Source of the DNA: Eucommia ulmoides
Taxonomy: Eukaryota; Streptophyta; Magnoliopsida; Garryales; Eucommiaceae
NCBI GenBank assembly: GCA_016647705.1
Contig: CM028327.1
Span: forward strand, 7,945,726 to 8,009,725
Reading direction: 5' to 3'
Length of the DNA: 64,000 nucleotides
Within the stretch, counting starts at the first letter, position 1. Every line of letters begins with the position of its first letter. Made by a program: the position numbers and the translations under genes. Positions 1 to 11,560 of this stretch are shown here, one piece after another. Under the pieces are notes generated by a model. That model ran no database searches, was not told the origin of the DNA, and was given only the letters and a program-made list of their open reading frames with translations.

Positions 1-67
1 AACCATTTTTTTTGTGAAGTTAGACCGGTTGTTGGGATTTTTCGACATTTTTCTTCTTCTTCTTCTT

Positions 68-102
<35 letters not shown>

Positions 103-179
103 TGATTTGAGGCTTACAAAACGTACTTTGTTTTATATTTTCGTGGTTTCTACACCGGTTCACCTCCCTCTTTGCGCTA

Positions 180-1080
180 ATGGCTGAATCGGACTTACCT
201 TGAGTTATCACTTCTGTTCTGGATGAATCTAATTATGTTGTATGGGCTCAAGAAATGTCTGGTTTCCTCCGTGGACGAAAACTGTGGCATTTCGTGACTG
301 GATATATTATTGAACCCAAGAAGAAGGACGATGAAGATGCTGACAAATACATTGACCGTTTAGAGGACTAGGATAGTAAAAATCACCAGATTCTCACATG
401 GTTTCGTGCCACCATTATCCCAGACATCTCAAATTGGTATCATCTTCTTTCCGCCCTTCATAGCATGCGCCCAGAACCTGACAAGTTGTTAGTAGTTTCC
501 TATCTCAGATGACTGTTGTGTGGAACCAGTTGGCTCTCACTGAGCCAACCTGGGAATGCACAAAAGACGTTGATGTTCATAAACAGTACCGAATTGAGAC
601 ACACATTATGCAACTCCTGATGGGTTTGAGAGAGGAATTTGAGCCTGTACGGACTTCAATCCTACACTGAGGTGCGATACCTTTCCTAAACGTCGTCCTT
701 TCTGAACTACTCAGTGAGAAAACACGTCTTGCCATATTACAAGGATCTCGTACAAATGTTGCCCTTGCAGCACCAGTTGCTCTTGCCACACTAGCTACCA
801 AGGCTAACCCATCCCAGAAGCCCTTATATTTTAGGTATTGTCATTCACAAGGGCATGAGTTGCTCAAATGCCCTTTTCGCCTATGTAAAGTCTGTAGAGA
901 ATCGGGTCACTATCTAGGAAACTGACCTAAACTTCTATCTGGAAATCAGCCCAATGGGAACCAATATCGCTATCGAGGTTCTCGTAATCGATTTTATTCC
1001 AAGCCAAAGAATGCTATTGCTGTAGCCACTGATACTACACCAACTTCATCCAGCTCTCCACCTGATTGGAGTGGTCTCTG
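180..1080 (+). pseudogene. Copia A gag remnant with CCHC zinc knuckle
   Basis: A start codon at 180 opens a reading that begins MAESDLP and is stopped within eight codons, then continues with gag-like sequence (NYVVWAQEMSGFLRGRKLW) carrying further stops and frameshifts. Near 835-930 a second zinc-knuckle-like part is readable (YCHSQGHELLKC and then CKVCRESGHYLGN), fitting the nucleocapsid portion of copia gag, which binds the element RNA. The frame changes around 480-660. It cannot make an intact Gag. Confidence 0.8.
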
Positions 1081-1084
1081 CACC

Positions 1085-1621
1085 GTGATTATCGAAGCTC
1101 TAAATAAAACTGGTAATAATATTGCCATGTCAACTACACTAAGTACATCCCGATGGTATTTTGATTCTGCCAGTTGCAATCACATGACTTCTGATGCCTC
1201 TTTCTTTTCCTCTAAAACCTATGATGTGCATGCACCTACTATTCACATTTCCAATGGATCAAATATGTTGGTCAACCCTACTGGACATGTTGATAGTTCT
1301 CATTTGTTTCTCTCTGACACATATTCGGTCTCTAATCTTATGCTTAACCTTATATCTGTTGGACAACTATATGATCTTGGACTTGACTTGCATTTCTTTT
1401 CTATTGGTTGTCATGTGCAGGACCCTCAGACAGGAAGCCGTAAAGTTGGACGCCTCTTTGAGCTCACTCACCTCCAAGTCCCATTCTCACCATTACCAAA
1501 TCAATCAGCCGCATCTATCCCAACACTTTCACCTATGGAATTATGGCACTCTCGGTTGGGTCACACTTCATCTAGCTGCACACGTTATCTTATTTCTATT
1601 GGTCAGTTAGGATCATTTTAG
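1085..1621 (+). pseudogene. Copia A protease and pre-integrase domain
   Basis: This is a 178-codon open stretch. WYFDSASCNHMT at about 1154 stands where copia aspartic proteases have DSGA(S/T)xHMT, so the catalytic Asp is kept but the following Gly is Ala and the motif is altered. It continues through LISVGQLYDLG and ends in a GAG-pre-integrase signature (MELWHSRLGHTSSS, near 1540-1580), whose His residues belong to the zinc-binding region preceding integrase. It stops at 1621. The protease would cleave the polyprotein; here it is probably inactive. Confidence 0.85.
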
Positions 1622-2640
1622 CATGAGTCTTTTCATTGTATTCATTGTCAACTTGCAAAACAATCAACTTTACCTTTTAATGAGAGTCAGTCTGTTTAAC
1701 TTGCACCTTTTGATTTAATACATTTTGATATTTGGGGGTCTTCTCCTCATGCATCAATGGGTGGTACTCATTATTTTGTTATATTTGTGTATGACTATTC
1801 TCATTATACGTGGTTGTTTCTTATGAAAAACAGATATGAACTCTTTCAAAAATATTCTGATTTTTCTTTTATGGTTCAAATTCAATTCTCTTGAAATATC
1901 TAAGTCTTTTGTTCAGATAATGCAATGGAATATAAAGACTGTGCTTTTCTAAACCTTCTTCACAAAAATAGCACGCTCCCCTACCGCTCGTGCCTTGGAA
2001 CCTCCAAACAAAATGGGTGAGCCGAACGCAAATAAAGACATATTGTTGACACCATTCGTGTTCTACTCATTTAGTCATCATGTCCTAAATGTTTCCGGGG
2101 TAATGCTACCTTAACCCCAATATACACAATCAACCGTGTACCTTCTGCCACAATCCAAAATCAGTCCCCATTCGAGCGCCTTTTCGGTAAACCTCCTGAT
2201 TACTCTGAACTTAGAGTCTTTGGTTGCGCTTGTTTTGTTCTTCTCAAATCATATGAACACAACAAACTGCAACCAAGGGTTCACCTGTGTTGTTTCATTG
2301 GATATGGTATTGAACATAAGAGGTATCGGTATTGGGATCTTATTTCTAAAACTCTTCGCATATCTCGTCATGTAATTTTTTGGGAACATCAAATGTTATA
2401 TTCCTTAGGTCATTTGACATGTCAACCATTACTAACTCCAGATTCTTTATTGATGCATCTATTGAGTTATTTTCTAAGAATCCAGTTTTAGGTACTGTTG
2501 AGTCCACCTCAGAATTACCAGTTGATATCACTCATTCTGTTCCGAAACCACCAGCCCAGCTCCAGCCCCAGAACCAGCTCCAACTCCAGAACCATCAGCT
2601 GCCCTCACCCCTCCAACTCAACTGGTCGTGCCCGAGGATA
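1622..2640 (+). pseudogene. Copia A integrase remnant
   Basis: Directly after the pre-integrase stop, integrase core sequence is readable across several frames: HFDIWGSS near 1720 with the first catalytic Asp, CSDNAMEYK near 1912 with the second, then a proline-rich PFERLFGKPPDYSELRVFGC segment near 2160-2230 typical of the copia integrase C-terminal side. Stops and frameshifts occur at several points, including the end of the core domain. The function would have been insertion of the cDNA into the chromosome. Clearly non-functional. Confidence 0.8.
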
Positions 2641-2789
2641 TTCCTATATCTGATGAGTCTGCACTGACTCCCTTTGAGAGCCATCCACTAGATCACTCCC
2701 GCAGATCTACTAGAGTAACTAATTACCCTTCTTATCTTGCTGATTATTATTGTTTTTCCACTATACTTTATCTGAATGAGCCTCAATCC

Positions 2790-3660
2790 TATAAGAAGGT
2801 TAGTACTAATGCCCTTTGGCAGAAAGTAATGGATGAAGAACTTCAGGCCCTAGCTAAAACTCATACCTGGGATATTGTTAACCTGCCCCTGAAAAAACTC
2901 TCATTGGGTGCAAATGGGTGTTTAAAATCAAGACACTTTCTGATGGTTCTGCTGAAAGATATAAAGGCCGACTTGTTACTAAAGAATTTTCTTAGGAATA
3001 TGGCATTGATTATGAAGAGACATTTACTCCAGTGGTGAGGTTCATATTTGTCCGTACACTTCTTACCATCGCTGCTATTCGAAGATGGACTCTGTTTCAA
3101 ATGGATGTCAAAAATGCATTTCTCAATGAGGATCTTCTTGAGGAAGTCTATATGAATACCCTTCCAAGCCTAGAAGCCCCTCGAAATAAAGTTTGCCGCC
3201 TTCGCCGTGCCCTATATGGTTAGAAACAAGCTCCACGTGCTTGGTTTGCCAAATTCAACACTACTTTTCATTAGCTTGGGTTTACACCGAGTGCTTGTGA
3301 TTCAACTCTGTTTATTCGCCATACTGCCAACGGTATTATCATTTTCTTACTATACATGGATGATATGGTTATTACTGGAGGTAATTTATGTGGTATTTCT
3401 GAACTCAAAAAGTTTCTCAGTGACCAATTCTAGATAAAAGTTCTTGGCGTGCTCACCTATTTTCTTGGCCTCAAAGTCTCATTTGGTTTTGATGGATATT
3501 TTATCTCTCAGGCTAAATATGCCTTAGATTTTCTTTCCAAGGCTGGGATCACTGACTCAACCATTGCTATTACTCCTCTCAAGCCAAACGTCAGACTTAC
3601 CCCCACTCGATGGTTCATTCATTCAGGATGCCACTCTATATCGCCAATTGGTTGGAAGTT
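2790..3660 (+). pseudogene. Copia A reverse transcriptase (RVT_2) remnant
   Basis: RVT_2-type copia RT sequence starts near VMDEELQALAKTHTWDIV (2827). It passes through FQMDVKNAFLNEDLLEEVYM (3099-3158), which carries the first catalytic Asp, and reaches the catalytic box YMDD at 3353-3364 followed by MVITGG. KVCRLRRALYG is followed by a stop where copia elements have LKQ. At least three frame changes and several stops break it. The reading of each block is direct; the assembled domain is inferred from family order. Confidence 0.9.
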
Positions 3661-4300
3661 TTGTATATCTTACTGTCACTCGCCCTGACATTTCCTATGT
3701 CGTTCATCAGGTCAGCCAGTTCTTGTCCGCTCTTCGGACTACCCATTACTCAGCTGTTCTTTGTATTCTTCGATATGTCAAGGGCACTTTATTTCATGGG
3801 CTTCATTTCTCAGCTCAGTTTGCTCTCTTCTTTCAAACTTATTCCGATGTCGATTGGGCTGGAGACCCTATCGACAGACGGTCAACCACTGGTTACTATT
3901 TTTTTGGTAATTTTCTTATTTCCTGGCATAGTAAGAAACAAACAGTGGTTCCTCGCTCCAGTACTGAAGCTGAATATTGTGTCATGGCTGATGCCACTCA
4001 AGAACTTCTCTGGCTTCGATGGCTACTCACTGATATAGGCATCTCTTCTCCTACTGCCACTACCCTACACTGTAACAACAAGAGTGCTATTTAGATCCCT
4101 CACAATGATGTCTTCCATGAGCGTACAAAATATATCGAGACTGATTGCCACTTCATCCGTCATCACATTCTCCAGAATGCGGTTCACCCACATCCGTCAG
4201 CTCAGTCGATCAAACAACTGACATGTTCACTAAGGCTTATTCACCCGGACGCTTTCACTATCTGGTTTCCAAACTCAAGTCCACCTTCCACTTCCTGCCT
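3661..4300 (+). pseudogene. Copia A RNase H domain remnant
   Basis: The open stretch ending at 4094 carries the copia C-terminal RNase H: TRPDISYVVHQVSQF, YSDVDWAGDPIDRRSTTGY with the first acidic residue, WHSKKQTVVPRSSTEAEY with the second, and LHCNNKSAI where LHCDNKSAI is usual, so a catalytic Asp is replaced by Asn. A stop follows immediately, and reading resumes as HNDVFHERTKYIE. The tail reaches to just before the 3' LTR. The enzyme would remove template RNA during cDNA synthesis; this copy is inactive. Confidence 0.88.
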
Positions 4301-4316
4301 TGAGTTTGAGGTGAGA

Positions 4317-4474
4317 TGTTAGTGTATTATATTAGCTGGGCCTACGTGGCCCATTAGGGCAAAACGCTAAGCCCTACTCCTCTATAAATATGTGTATATA
4401 TCGTTGTATCATGTAACTTTTACTCATATATCAATATATTTGATTTATTCTCCTACTTCTCAATCATCTTAACA
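4317..4474 (+). repeat. 3' LTR of copia A
   Basis: A 158-bp segment begins TGTTA and ends TAACA, a perfect 5-bp inverted terminus of LTR type, and lies directly after a purine-rich tract (GAGGTGAGA, 4308-4316). It contains a TATA-like box TATAAATA at 4383-4390, consistent with the U3/R promoter. The partner 5' LTR is off the left edge, so neither target duplication nor LTR divergence can be measured. Confidence 0.85.
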
Positions 4475-4577
4475 ACTTCAAAATTGGAAGGTTACTCTGC
4501 ACTAGAGAAGATGAAGAAGCCATTTGTGAACCCTACCTCATTGACGGCTACAATTTTGTTGACAAAATCGATTTCCT

Positions 4578-4622
4578 GAACAAAATCGATTTCGTTGATG
4601 AGCAACGAAATCGATTTTGTTC
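4578..4622. repeat. Perfect 20-bp inverted repeat (hairpin)
   Basis: Left arm 4578-4597 is the exact reverse complement of right arm 4603-4622, with a 5-base loop. The arm contains the palindrome AATCGATT. A further partial copy of the arm motif (ACAAAATCGATTTCC) lies just upstream at 4562-4576. Confidence 0.9.
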
Positions 4623-4624
4623 AT

Positions 4625-4683
4625 GAACCCTAGCTCGTTGATGAAATCAAATTTGTTCGATTTCGTCAACGAGCTAGGGTTTC
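4625..4683. repeat. Second inverted repeat, about 24-bp arms
   Basis: Arms 4625-4648 and 4659-4683 pair with one mismatch and one indel around a 10-base loop. Each arm contains CCCTAGCTCGTTGA or its complement. It starts two bases after the preceding hairpin ends, so the two form a double cruciform. Confidence 0.85.
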
Positions 4684-5047
4684 AATTTCCTTAGCGATGG
4701 TAATTTTGTTGGTAAGCAACAACGAACAACAGCAATGGAAAGTAACAACGAGCGGTGATCGAGAGCAACAACGAACAACGACAGCGATGCAGATGAATGG
4801 AGAGAGATCCACCTCGTCAACGATGGAGTGAAGAGATTAGATGAAAATGTCTTCGATACACGATAAGGAAAAGAGATAGAAAATGATAAAGAAACGAAAA
4901 AGAAAATGAGGCTAACAAAAGTTGAACGAGGACTCACTAAACAATTTCGAAAATGCCCAGCGTGTCCTTATCGCATTGGATGAGTTTTTTGGGAGAAAAA
5001 AAGAAGAAGCAGTGTTTTATTTGTTTATCATTTTCTTAGGATTTTGA

Positions 5048-5253
5048 TGTTAGAATATTTCTCAAGTCACCTAGTTGACTTTCCTTTTTTCCCATTTCCA
5101 TTTAAGTAATCACTAGTAATTGTAGTTTCCATATATATGTTGATTGCAACTGTATTAGGTAGCTTCCATTTATATGTTGTATGTACACTGTATATATATT
5201 CATTCCTATCAATGAGAAACACAATCCATTCCTATAATTTCTATTGTTCTATG
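5048..5253 (+). repeat. 5' LTR of copia B
   Basis: It begins TGTTAGAATATTTC and aligns end to end without gaps to 17285-17490 at roughly 88% identity by hand. Its right end touches the primer-binding site with no spacer. A weak TATA-like stretch (GTATATATATTC) lies near 5191. Confidence 0.9.
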
Positions 5254-5267
5254 TGGTATCACGAGCC
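5254..5267 (+). other. Primer-binding site (tRNA-iMet type) of copia B
   Basis: TGGTATCACGAGCC resembles the copia consensus TGGTATCAGAGCC, complementary to the 3' end of initiator tRNA-Met, with a small alteration in the middle. It sits immediately after the LTR, where minus-strand cDNA synthesis would start. Confidence 0.85.
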
Positions 5268-6130
5268 AAAAGATCCAAACTCAATTCCCATTTCTTTTCC
5301 CAACCCTCGGCGTTGACATTACTAGAAAACTCCTCAAACCATCACCAAGAAAAAAAAGAAAAAAACCCTCCTCAATCATCACCAGAAAACTCCTCAAGAC
5401 ATCAGCAAAAACCTCCTTAATTCTTCCGTCATCCATTATCTCAATCCCCAAACTTGCTCTGTATCAATATTGATTATTGAAATAAAATTACACTGATTAT
5501 TCGATCTATAGTTTCAACGTCTTCTGATTTATTCGGACTCTCATCTCCGTCTCTCTTCTTGTTCGCTGGACCTCTATTGGCATCTCAAAAAGAGACATTT
5601 TTTTTTTGTGATTCTTCAAACCAAGGGTCAAAGAATAAGAAACCCTCAAATTCAAAACAGAACCACCGCCTCAGATCCAGTTTACCAAAGCCCATTTGTC
5701 GTCGCCAATTCAGTTCGTTAGCCCTTCAGCTATTGTGACTTTGCCCCCGTTGCAGCCTCAAAACCCAGCACCATCGCAGATCCAGACCAGCCGAAGCTCA
5801 TTCGCCGTTGTCTATTCTGCACATAGATATATCATTTATTGAATCGTTTCTCAGATTTATGCCGTTATTGAGCCGCCGCTAGTGAGTATGACACTCTAAT
5901 CATTAACCCACAGCAGAATCTGTCATAACTGCTCCATCATTTACTGAATCATTTATCAGATTTGTGCTGTTGTTGAGCTGCCACAGATGATCTTTTCCTT
6001 TCTTGTTTTCGAGAACAGTAAATAAACAACAACACCACTTTCAATCGGAGAAACAGTGGATAAGAAACATCGTTTAATCATCTCACCACATCTACTCCAG
6101 ATACGTACTTCTGCTCTGACGTTATTCCTT
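5268..6130 (+). other. Copia B untranslated leader
   Basis: This stretch between the primer-binding site and recognisable gag has no supported coding sequence. It is rich in CA, TC and CAG steps. At about 860 bp it is longer than usual for a copia leader, so an extra small insertion is possible, but no boundaries could be recognised. Confidence 0.5.
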
Positions 6131-6135
6131 CACCG

Positions 6136-6865
6136 GAAGCCAACCACCTTAGCCCCTCCTCAACCATGCCAATTATGTCAACCGACAACACCACCATCGC
6201 CATACCTAATAACCATAAACCTACATATCCCCTTGTAGCCATCAACATACACAACATAGTAAAACTGACACCAACAGATTACATCTCCTAGAAATTTCAA
6301 ATTGAATCCATACTATTTGGCTATGATTTACTCAAGTTTGTAGACGGCACCTACCCATCCCCAACCCCATATCTCCAAGACAAAACTACACCTAACCTCA
6401 AATACAACACATAGTCCTGTTAAGATTGCCTCATTCTTAGTTCCCTGGCTGGCACCCTCAGTCCACCCCTCATCCCACTTATCACCCAATCCCGTACCTC
6501 CCGAGAACCCTGGCTTGTCTTACACAATGCATATGCTCGCCCATCCCGTGGTCATATCAAATAGCTCAAAGATCAACTAAAAAGGATTACCAAGTAGTTA
6601 GACTCAATCACCACCTACATGTAGTCCATCAAATCCAAAATCAATTAACTAGAGGCCCTTGGAAAACCGCTTGATCATGAGGACCTCATTGAAAAGATCC
6701 TCGACGGCCTTAGTAATGAATACAACCCAGTGATCGATGTCGTCAATGCCAGAGACAACCTCATTTTGTTTGATGAATTGCACGAGAAACTGATCAACCG
6801 TGAGCTCTCTCTTACTGTGACCACCCCTACGCCAACCCCTTTACCGTTGACTGCATACATCGCCA
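6136..6865 (+). pseudogene. Copia B gag, N-terminal part
   Basis: Copia gag (UBN2-like) sequence is readable: LVAINIHNIVKLTPTDYIS, then ESILFGYDLLKFVDGTYPSP, PWLVLHNAYARPSRGHIK, and LIEKILDGLSNEYNPVID ending in LFDELHEKLINRE. Several stops (for example after PTDYIS, after the GHIK segment and in the TYM segment) kill the frame. The stretch from 6735 onward is repeated at about 8265 on the other side of the unclassified insertion. Gag would form the virus-like particle shell. Confidence 0.82.
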
Positions 6866-8262
6866 AAAATTTGATGGCGGAATATTACGTCGCTACTTTC
6901 ACCGCAGGTGTACGGGTCAAGTTTTAGTATAGATGGGGAGAGTAAAGGTTATCGTATCCACAGGGATTGGTTGAGATTATTATCGAGTACCGTAATTATC
7001 ATAACCTAATTTTATCTAGGCGATAAAAAATGTGTTTAAAATTAATTAATACTAATATTAAGTTAATTAAACTAATTTATCTAATTTTACTATATTAATA
7101 TTACTAGATGTTTAGGGGAAAAAATTATCTAGGGATTAGCTCTATTTACTTAAATTTGATTGATTTCGTTTAGTTTACAATAACGGTGTTCATCCTATTG
7201 ACAATCTCTGTATCGTAAACTCACTCACTACCTCTCCTGAGTGTAAGATGAGTGAATATACGACTTCGCGTCAACGAAAAAGTCCTTCTCAACGTCTTAA
7301 CGACACTAGTCACATGAGTCTTGCCCCAACGTCATCGATTGCACACCTTCTAACTCACTCCCGGATTATTAGATCGTCGCGTTATGTTTACCCTAATCCG
7401 AATTCGGGGTTACCTCTCCCAAGGGTCAAACCCCGATTTCTCACTATGTTTAAACAAACATATAAACATGACAAATTGATAAACACAATCGAATTAGTGA
7501 AGAACAACCATTAAAGAAACACAACTCAAACAAACAATAATTTCATAAATACTATTAATCCCTAGACAAAATCTGTTTAGCTCATGGCCATGACCATTTA
7601 TACAATGAAAAACAAGTTAAACATGCTCAACAAACTACCGAAGTTAAGAAAATAAAGAGAGAAACGAAAGAAACTTAGCCGTAATCTGAAGATTTGGTGC
7701 TAAAACCGTTCAACAATCGTTTCTCCTTCTTCGCAACGTCTTCTTCTCATTCAGATTTGGTTGAGCACTCCCCAAAATACTCTCAAACTATCTAAACCCT
7801 AAGGGGTCTCCTTTGGCTGAATAGAGAGGAATGAGGAAAAAATAGGAAACAAAATATCTAAATAAAATATCTAAAATCAGTGCAGAGTGACCGCCGCGGC
7901 GGTGGCCATGTCGGCAGAGTCTTCGCCGCAGCGATGGATGCGGCGGTGGGAGTAGAGACATTTCTATTATTTCACCGTCGCGGCAGTGGATCTCATCGTT
8001 GTGGCGGTGGATTTGTAGAGGGTTTGGCCTTTCTCTGCATCTTGACCGCTACGGCGGTGGGCTGCAGGTTCTGAATTTTTCCCTTTTGCTTGTTTTTCCA
8101 CCGTTTTTCCACCGCTCTTAATCCGATTTGATCGTTTATGATCTATTTTCACCCTACACACCTGATTTATACAAAAAAGAATAAAAAATGTATTAAAACG
8201 TAATAGATATACTCGAAAACTAACAAGTTCGGTTTGGAAATAGATAGGTAAATTACACATAT
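6866..8262. mobile_element. Unclassified 1.4-kb insertion inside copia B gag
   Basis: This block interrupts gag and shows no homology to copia proteins. Its left part contains a motif near 6905-6970 (GTGTACGGGTCAAG, then CGTATCCACAGGGATTGG) that I associate with dispersed plant repeats, though I cannot name the family. Its right part (about 7885-8060) is a GC-rich island with five variants of CGGCGGTGG. No TG...CA ends, clear terminal inverted repeats or short target duplication were found. The flanks instead carry a duplicated gag segment of about 130 bp. Confidence 0.55.
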
Positions 8263-8527
8263 CAACGCTGTCAATGCCAGAGTTAACCCCATCTTGTTTG
8301 ATGAATTGTACAAGAAACTGATCAACCGTGAGCTCTCCCTTACTACGACTCCCCCTATGCCAACCCCCTTACCGGTGACTGCACACGTATCCACCTCTTG
8401 CCCCACCAACTAGCGTCCACAAAACCTCAACAACTGACCCCCATGGTCACCCCTGATACCACCCACATCTCAATGTGGTACCCACAACCCACCGCGACCA
8501 TATCTTGGTCATTGCCAATAGTGTCAT
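8263..8527 (+). pseudogene. Copia B gag, duplicated and continuing part
   Basis: The first 130 bp (to about 8392) repeats 6735-6862 with scattered substitutions; both encode a LFDEL-type gag segment and the PTPTPLPLTA-like region. The sequence then continues into the proline-rich linker before the zinc knuckle. It is cut at 8527 by a solo-LTR-like insertion and resumes at 11127. Confidence 0.75.
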
Positions 8528-11126
8528 TGTCACAACCGGTCCCGGACACCCGTCATCCCGAGGCGGGCGTGACTACAACATGACATCACCAATCACAAAT
8601 TTTCATATCAATGACAATATACACCTACTGTATAATACAAACACCTACTATGGGGGACACCCCCGTCCCAAAATTTGATTAACTAAAAGTATTTATTCAT
8701 AAACCTTTTATAGGTTCGCCTTTGACAGCTTCTCTCAATCGCCTATATGACTTCATCACGTAGCTCTACCTAGTGCCAGTAGGGGACCGACTCCTAGCTG
8801 TTGTACCTGCGAGTGTACTGCCTTCTTAGTAAAACATTTTTTAAAATATTAATACGTTCTAAATATTTCCATAATTTAGTATGGATCAAGCATAAGTAAA
8901 TAAGCAATGAAAATAAAGTGATATAGATAAATTCCATCCAAATCCATCTAGTACAAAATCCTACCAAACATCATGATAAATAACATCAAATCAACCAATA
9001 TACGTAAAACACCACATCTCAAACACCAATCTCAAACACACCTCCAACACATACACACTGGCCAGCCCTAGTGATCATTTTAACCTCACGATCGGGAGTT
9101 GCAACGGTACCGTAACATCCGTAGAAATGCCTTCCTACGAAATATCCACACCTCTTTTTGGGGAAAAATATAATCCACACCCCTTACGGGGAGAAACATA
9201 ATCCACATCCCTTACGGGAAAAAACAACTATGGCATCGTCAAAATCAGATACAGCATCATGAAATCACAATCCAATAAATATCGTCTAATTACCACGTCT
9301 ATCTCTTTTCTCTCAAAACCAACTTTTAAATCCAGAAATCATATATCACACTCTCTTTTAAGGAAAACGTCTGATTTTATTAAAACCACTTTTTCACCCT
9401 TTATTTTTAGAAAAACCAGGCATTTCTAGGAAACCGATGTTTTCTATTCTCTTTTAAAAACACCGTCTGATTTCACCAAAATCCAACAGAAATTCATTTT
9501 CGCCTTCTTTTTTGAAAACCATCGAAATCCAATTTACCAAATTATTTAAATCCTACTTGATCCATATTATTTATAAATTCATACAGTTTAAATAATCACA
9601 TATCTCATCACATATATTTATGAAAAAATAGTCTGGTAAGAAGACAGTACACTCATCTCGATATCCGTTTTGCAAAACTGACACTGACTGCACTCTATCT
9701 GGACGCCAGTGCCTGCGAACCTAATAGTGGCAAGGTCTAAATTAATATCTCATCTAAAATATCCTAATCATGCAATGCAGACCCTATATTCCGAATCGTT
9801 ACTAATTTTATGTACCACGTACGTAAAATTAATCAATCGTCACGAAATTATTATGATTTTAAGATTTATAATACGAACTAAAATTTAATTTAACGAGAAT
9901 TAATAATCGATTGAAGTTTCACTTGTTTCCGAAACGTTTGGCGACCACGAGATGAGTTTTGGGTTTTCCTGGGGTGGTTTCTGTAATTTCCCCCTTTTTT
10001 TTTTTTTCCTTTTTTTTTTTTTTTCCCTTTTTCTGGTTTGCGTTACTGTTTTCTGTTTTTCCTCCGTCACGCTGCCGACGACAAGGTCTCGTATTCGATC
10101 ACGCCTGCCGTCCCACCAACCGGACACATGCTTCGCAGGACAACTGACCCCATACACCACCACGTCCATCTCCCATGCACCCCCACGATCCACCCACACA
10201 ACACCCACACACACGATGCTCTCTCTCTCTCTAAACTTATTGCCGGCAAACATCCGGCGACCTCCAAAACACACGCACACTTTGAAACACACACTGCAAA
10301 CCTACCCACTCAATAAAACACGACGCCACAGCCACTGACAACAGGGCAACGACAGGTCCTCTCCCTCTCTCCACTCCGGTGACGATCAAGACACGCACCA
10401 CCCCCACTGCTCAGAACACCCACTCACACCACCACACTCACCAACCACCACTCGCACAGCCAACCAACACCCGGCGACGATCACCTGTCGACAGACAGCC
10501 CCTACCGCCGAACCAGACTTTTCTCTCTCTCTACCCACTCCGGCGACTCACCCGTGGCCGGAGCAACCTACCCACATATTCTGATCAATTGGGCACGCAC
10601 ACACCCACTCCGAACACCCTCACACACAGACCCACATCCCCTACTAACGATCACCCTTCGTCGGCCGACGACACCACCTCCGATCCTTTGCCTTACTTCT
10701 TTGCTCTATTTATTCTCTTTTTCTTTTTTCTTTTTCTTTTTTTGTTTTTTGTCAGCTCTTACCTATATATATGCATGCACGAAGTGGTGTGAGCTTGATT
10801 CTTGCCCTGCCACGTCCGTCCCGTCTCTCAGATTATGCGTTAGGGATGATCTCAGCCTCTGTTCATGCTTTGGGGGATGGTCTCGGCTTGCACATGCGTG
10901 TGTGTGTGTGTATATATATATTAATCTTAATTTTTTTCTCCTAATTACACTATCCATCCCTTAATTTTCTTTGGATTCTTAGTTAGCCCCAAATTCTTAT
11001 TTTAATCTTTTGCCAATCTCAAATTGACCCCTAAAATTTTGAGTTTAAATAATAGATAATACCATCTACCCTGTTATTTCTAAATGTGTTAAAATACGTC
11101 TAAAATAAAAACATCAGGGTCTTACA
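8528..11126 (+). mobile_element. Solo-LTR-like insertion 1 (2.6 kb) in copia B gag
   Basis: It begins TGTCACAACC and ends GGGTCTTACA (TG...CA ends with a short imperfect inverted repeat). Flanks GTCAT (8523-8527) and ATCAT (11127-11131) match 4 of 5. Removing it rejoins the gag zinc knuckle, whose second half reads HAQGHTVLQC. It shares long blocks with 12831-15488, for example the run around CTCTACCTAGTGCCAGTAGG (8761 and 13089). It carries no protein domain; the open stretches at 9900-10960 lie in T-rich or CACA-rich sequence. A solo LTR of a large gypsy-type element is the simplest reading; a non-autonomous element is possible. Confidence 0.75.
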
Positions 11127-11560
11127 ATCATGCTCAAGGCCACACAGTTTTACAATGCCTAGTGTTCCGACAATTGCAACCCAAACTTCAACCACCTCCG
11201 CCCGGCCGTCCTTCTTTGACACCTCAATAATGCTCCAATCCTCCTTGGCAACCCCGGCCTAATATTGCCACGACCCCTACTGCAACGACTCTGGACTAAC
11301 TCCTAGATAGCGGAGCATTCCATCATATGACCTCCAACTTGGAGAACCTCTCCATGCACACTCCATATTCTGAATCTGATGACATTATCATTGGTGATGG
11401 GACGGGCCTTTCCATTACACTTACTGGTACTACATCACTCTCTACTTGTTCTCGTACATTCAATTTGAATAATGTTTTATGTGTTCCTACTTTGAATAAG
11501 AATCAAATCTCAATCTCTAAATTCTGCGATTCTAACAAAATCTCAATTGAATTCTCGTGA
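11127..11560 (+). pseudogene. Copia B zinc knuckle and aspartic protease
   Basis: The sequence resumes in the zinc knuckle (HAQGHTVLQC), passes a Pro-rich linker, and reaches the protease motif DSGAFHHMTSNLENL near 11307-11350, where the catalytic DSGA is intact. NVLCVPTLNKNQISISKFC follows, the usual copia block between protease and pre-integrase. A stop separates the protease from the upstream frame and another ends the frame at 11560. Confidence 0.85.

Larger units (their letters stand above)
1..4474 (+). mobile_element. Copia element A: decayed Ty1/copia LTR retrotransposon, 5' end outside window
   Basis: Reading along the + strand, gag, zinc knuckle, protease, integrase, reverse transcriptase and RNase H follow in Ty1/copia order (integrase before RT), ending in a short 3' LTR. 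Every domain is broken by stops and frameshifts, so the element is dead. The 5' LTR and primer-binding site are absent: the window opens in the element's leader, which includes a CTT-rich stretch and a run of about 35 T near 70-102. The domain order is seen directly; the copia assignment rests on family motifs such as YMDD and the RNase H motif SSTEAEY. Confidence 0.93.
4475..5047. other. Spacer between copia A and copia B
   Basis: No gene is supported here. The left part holds two adjacent hairpins (listed separately). The rest is purine-rich on + (many GAA, CAAC and AACGA steps) and the minus strand has a low-complexity Ser/Phe-rich 87-codon open stretch with no recognisable domain. Confidence 0.6.

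Noticed and set aside
9900-10964. Overlapping open stretches of 60-137 codons on both strands
   Set aside because: They come from T-rich and CACA/CTCT-rich sequence within a solo-LTR-like insertion, overlap each other in several frames and show no domain.
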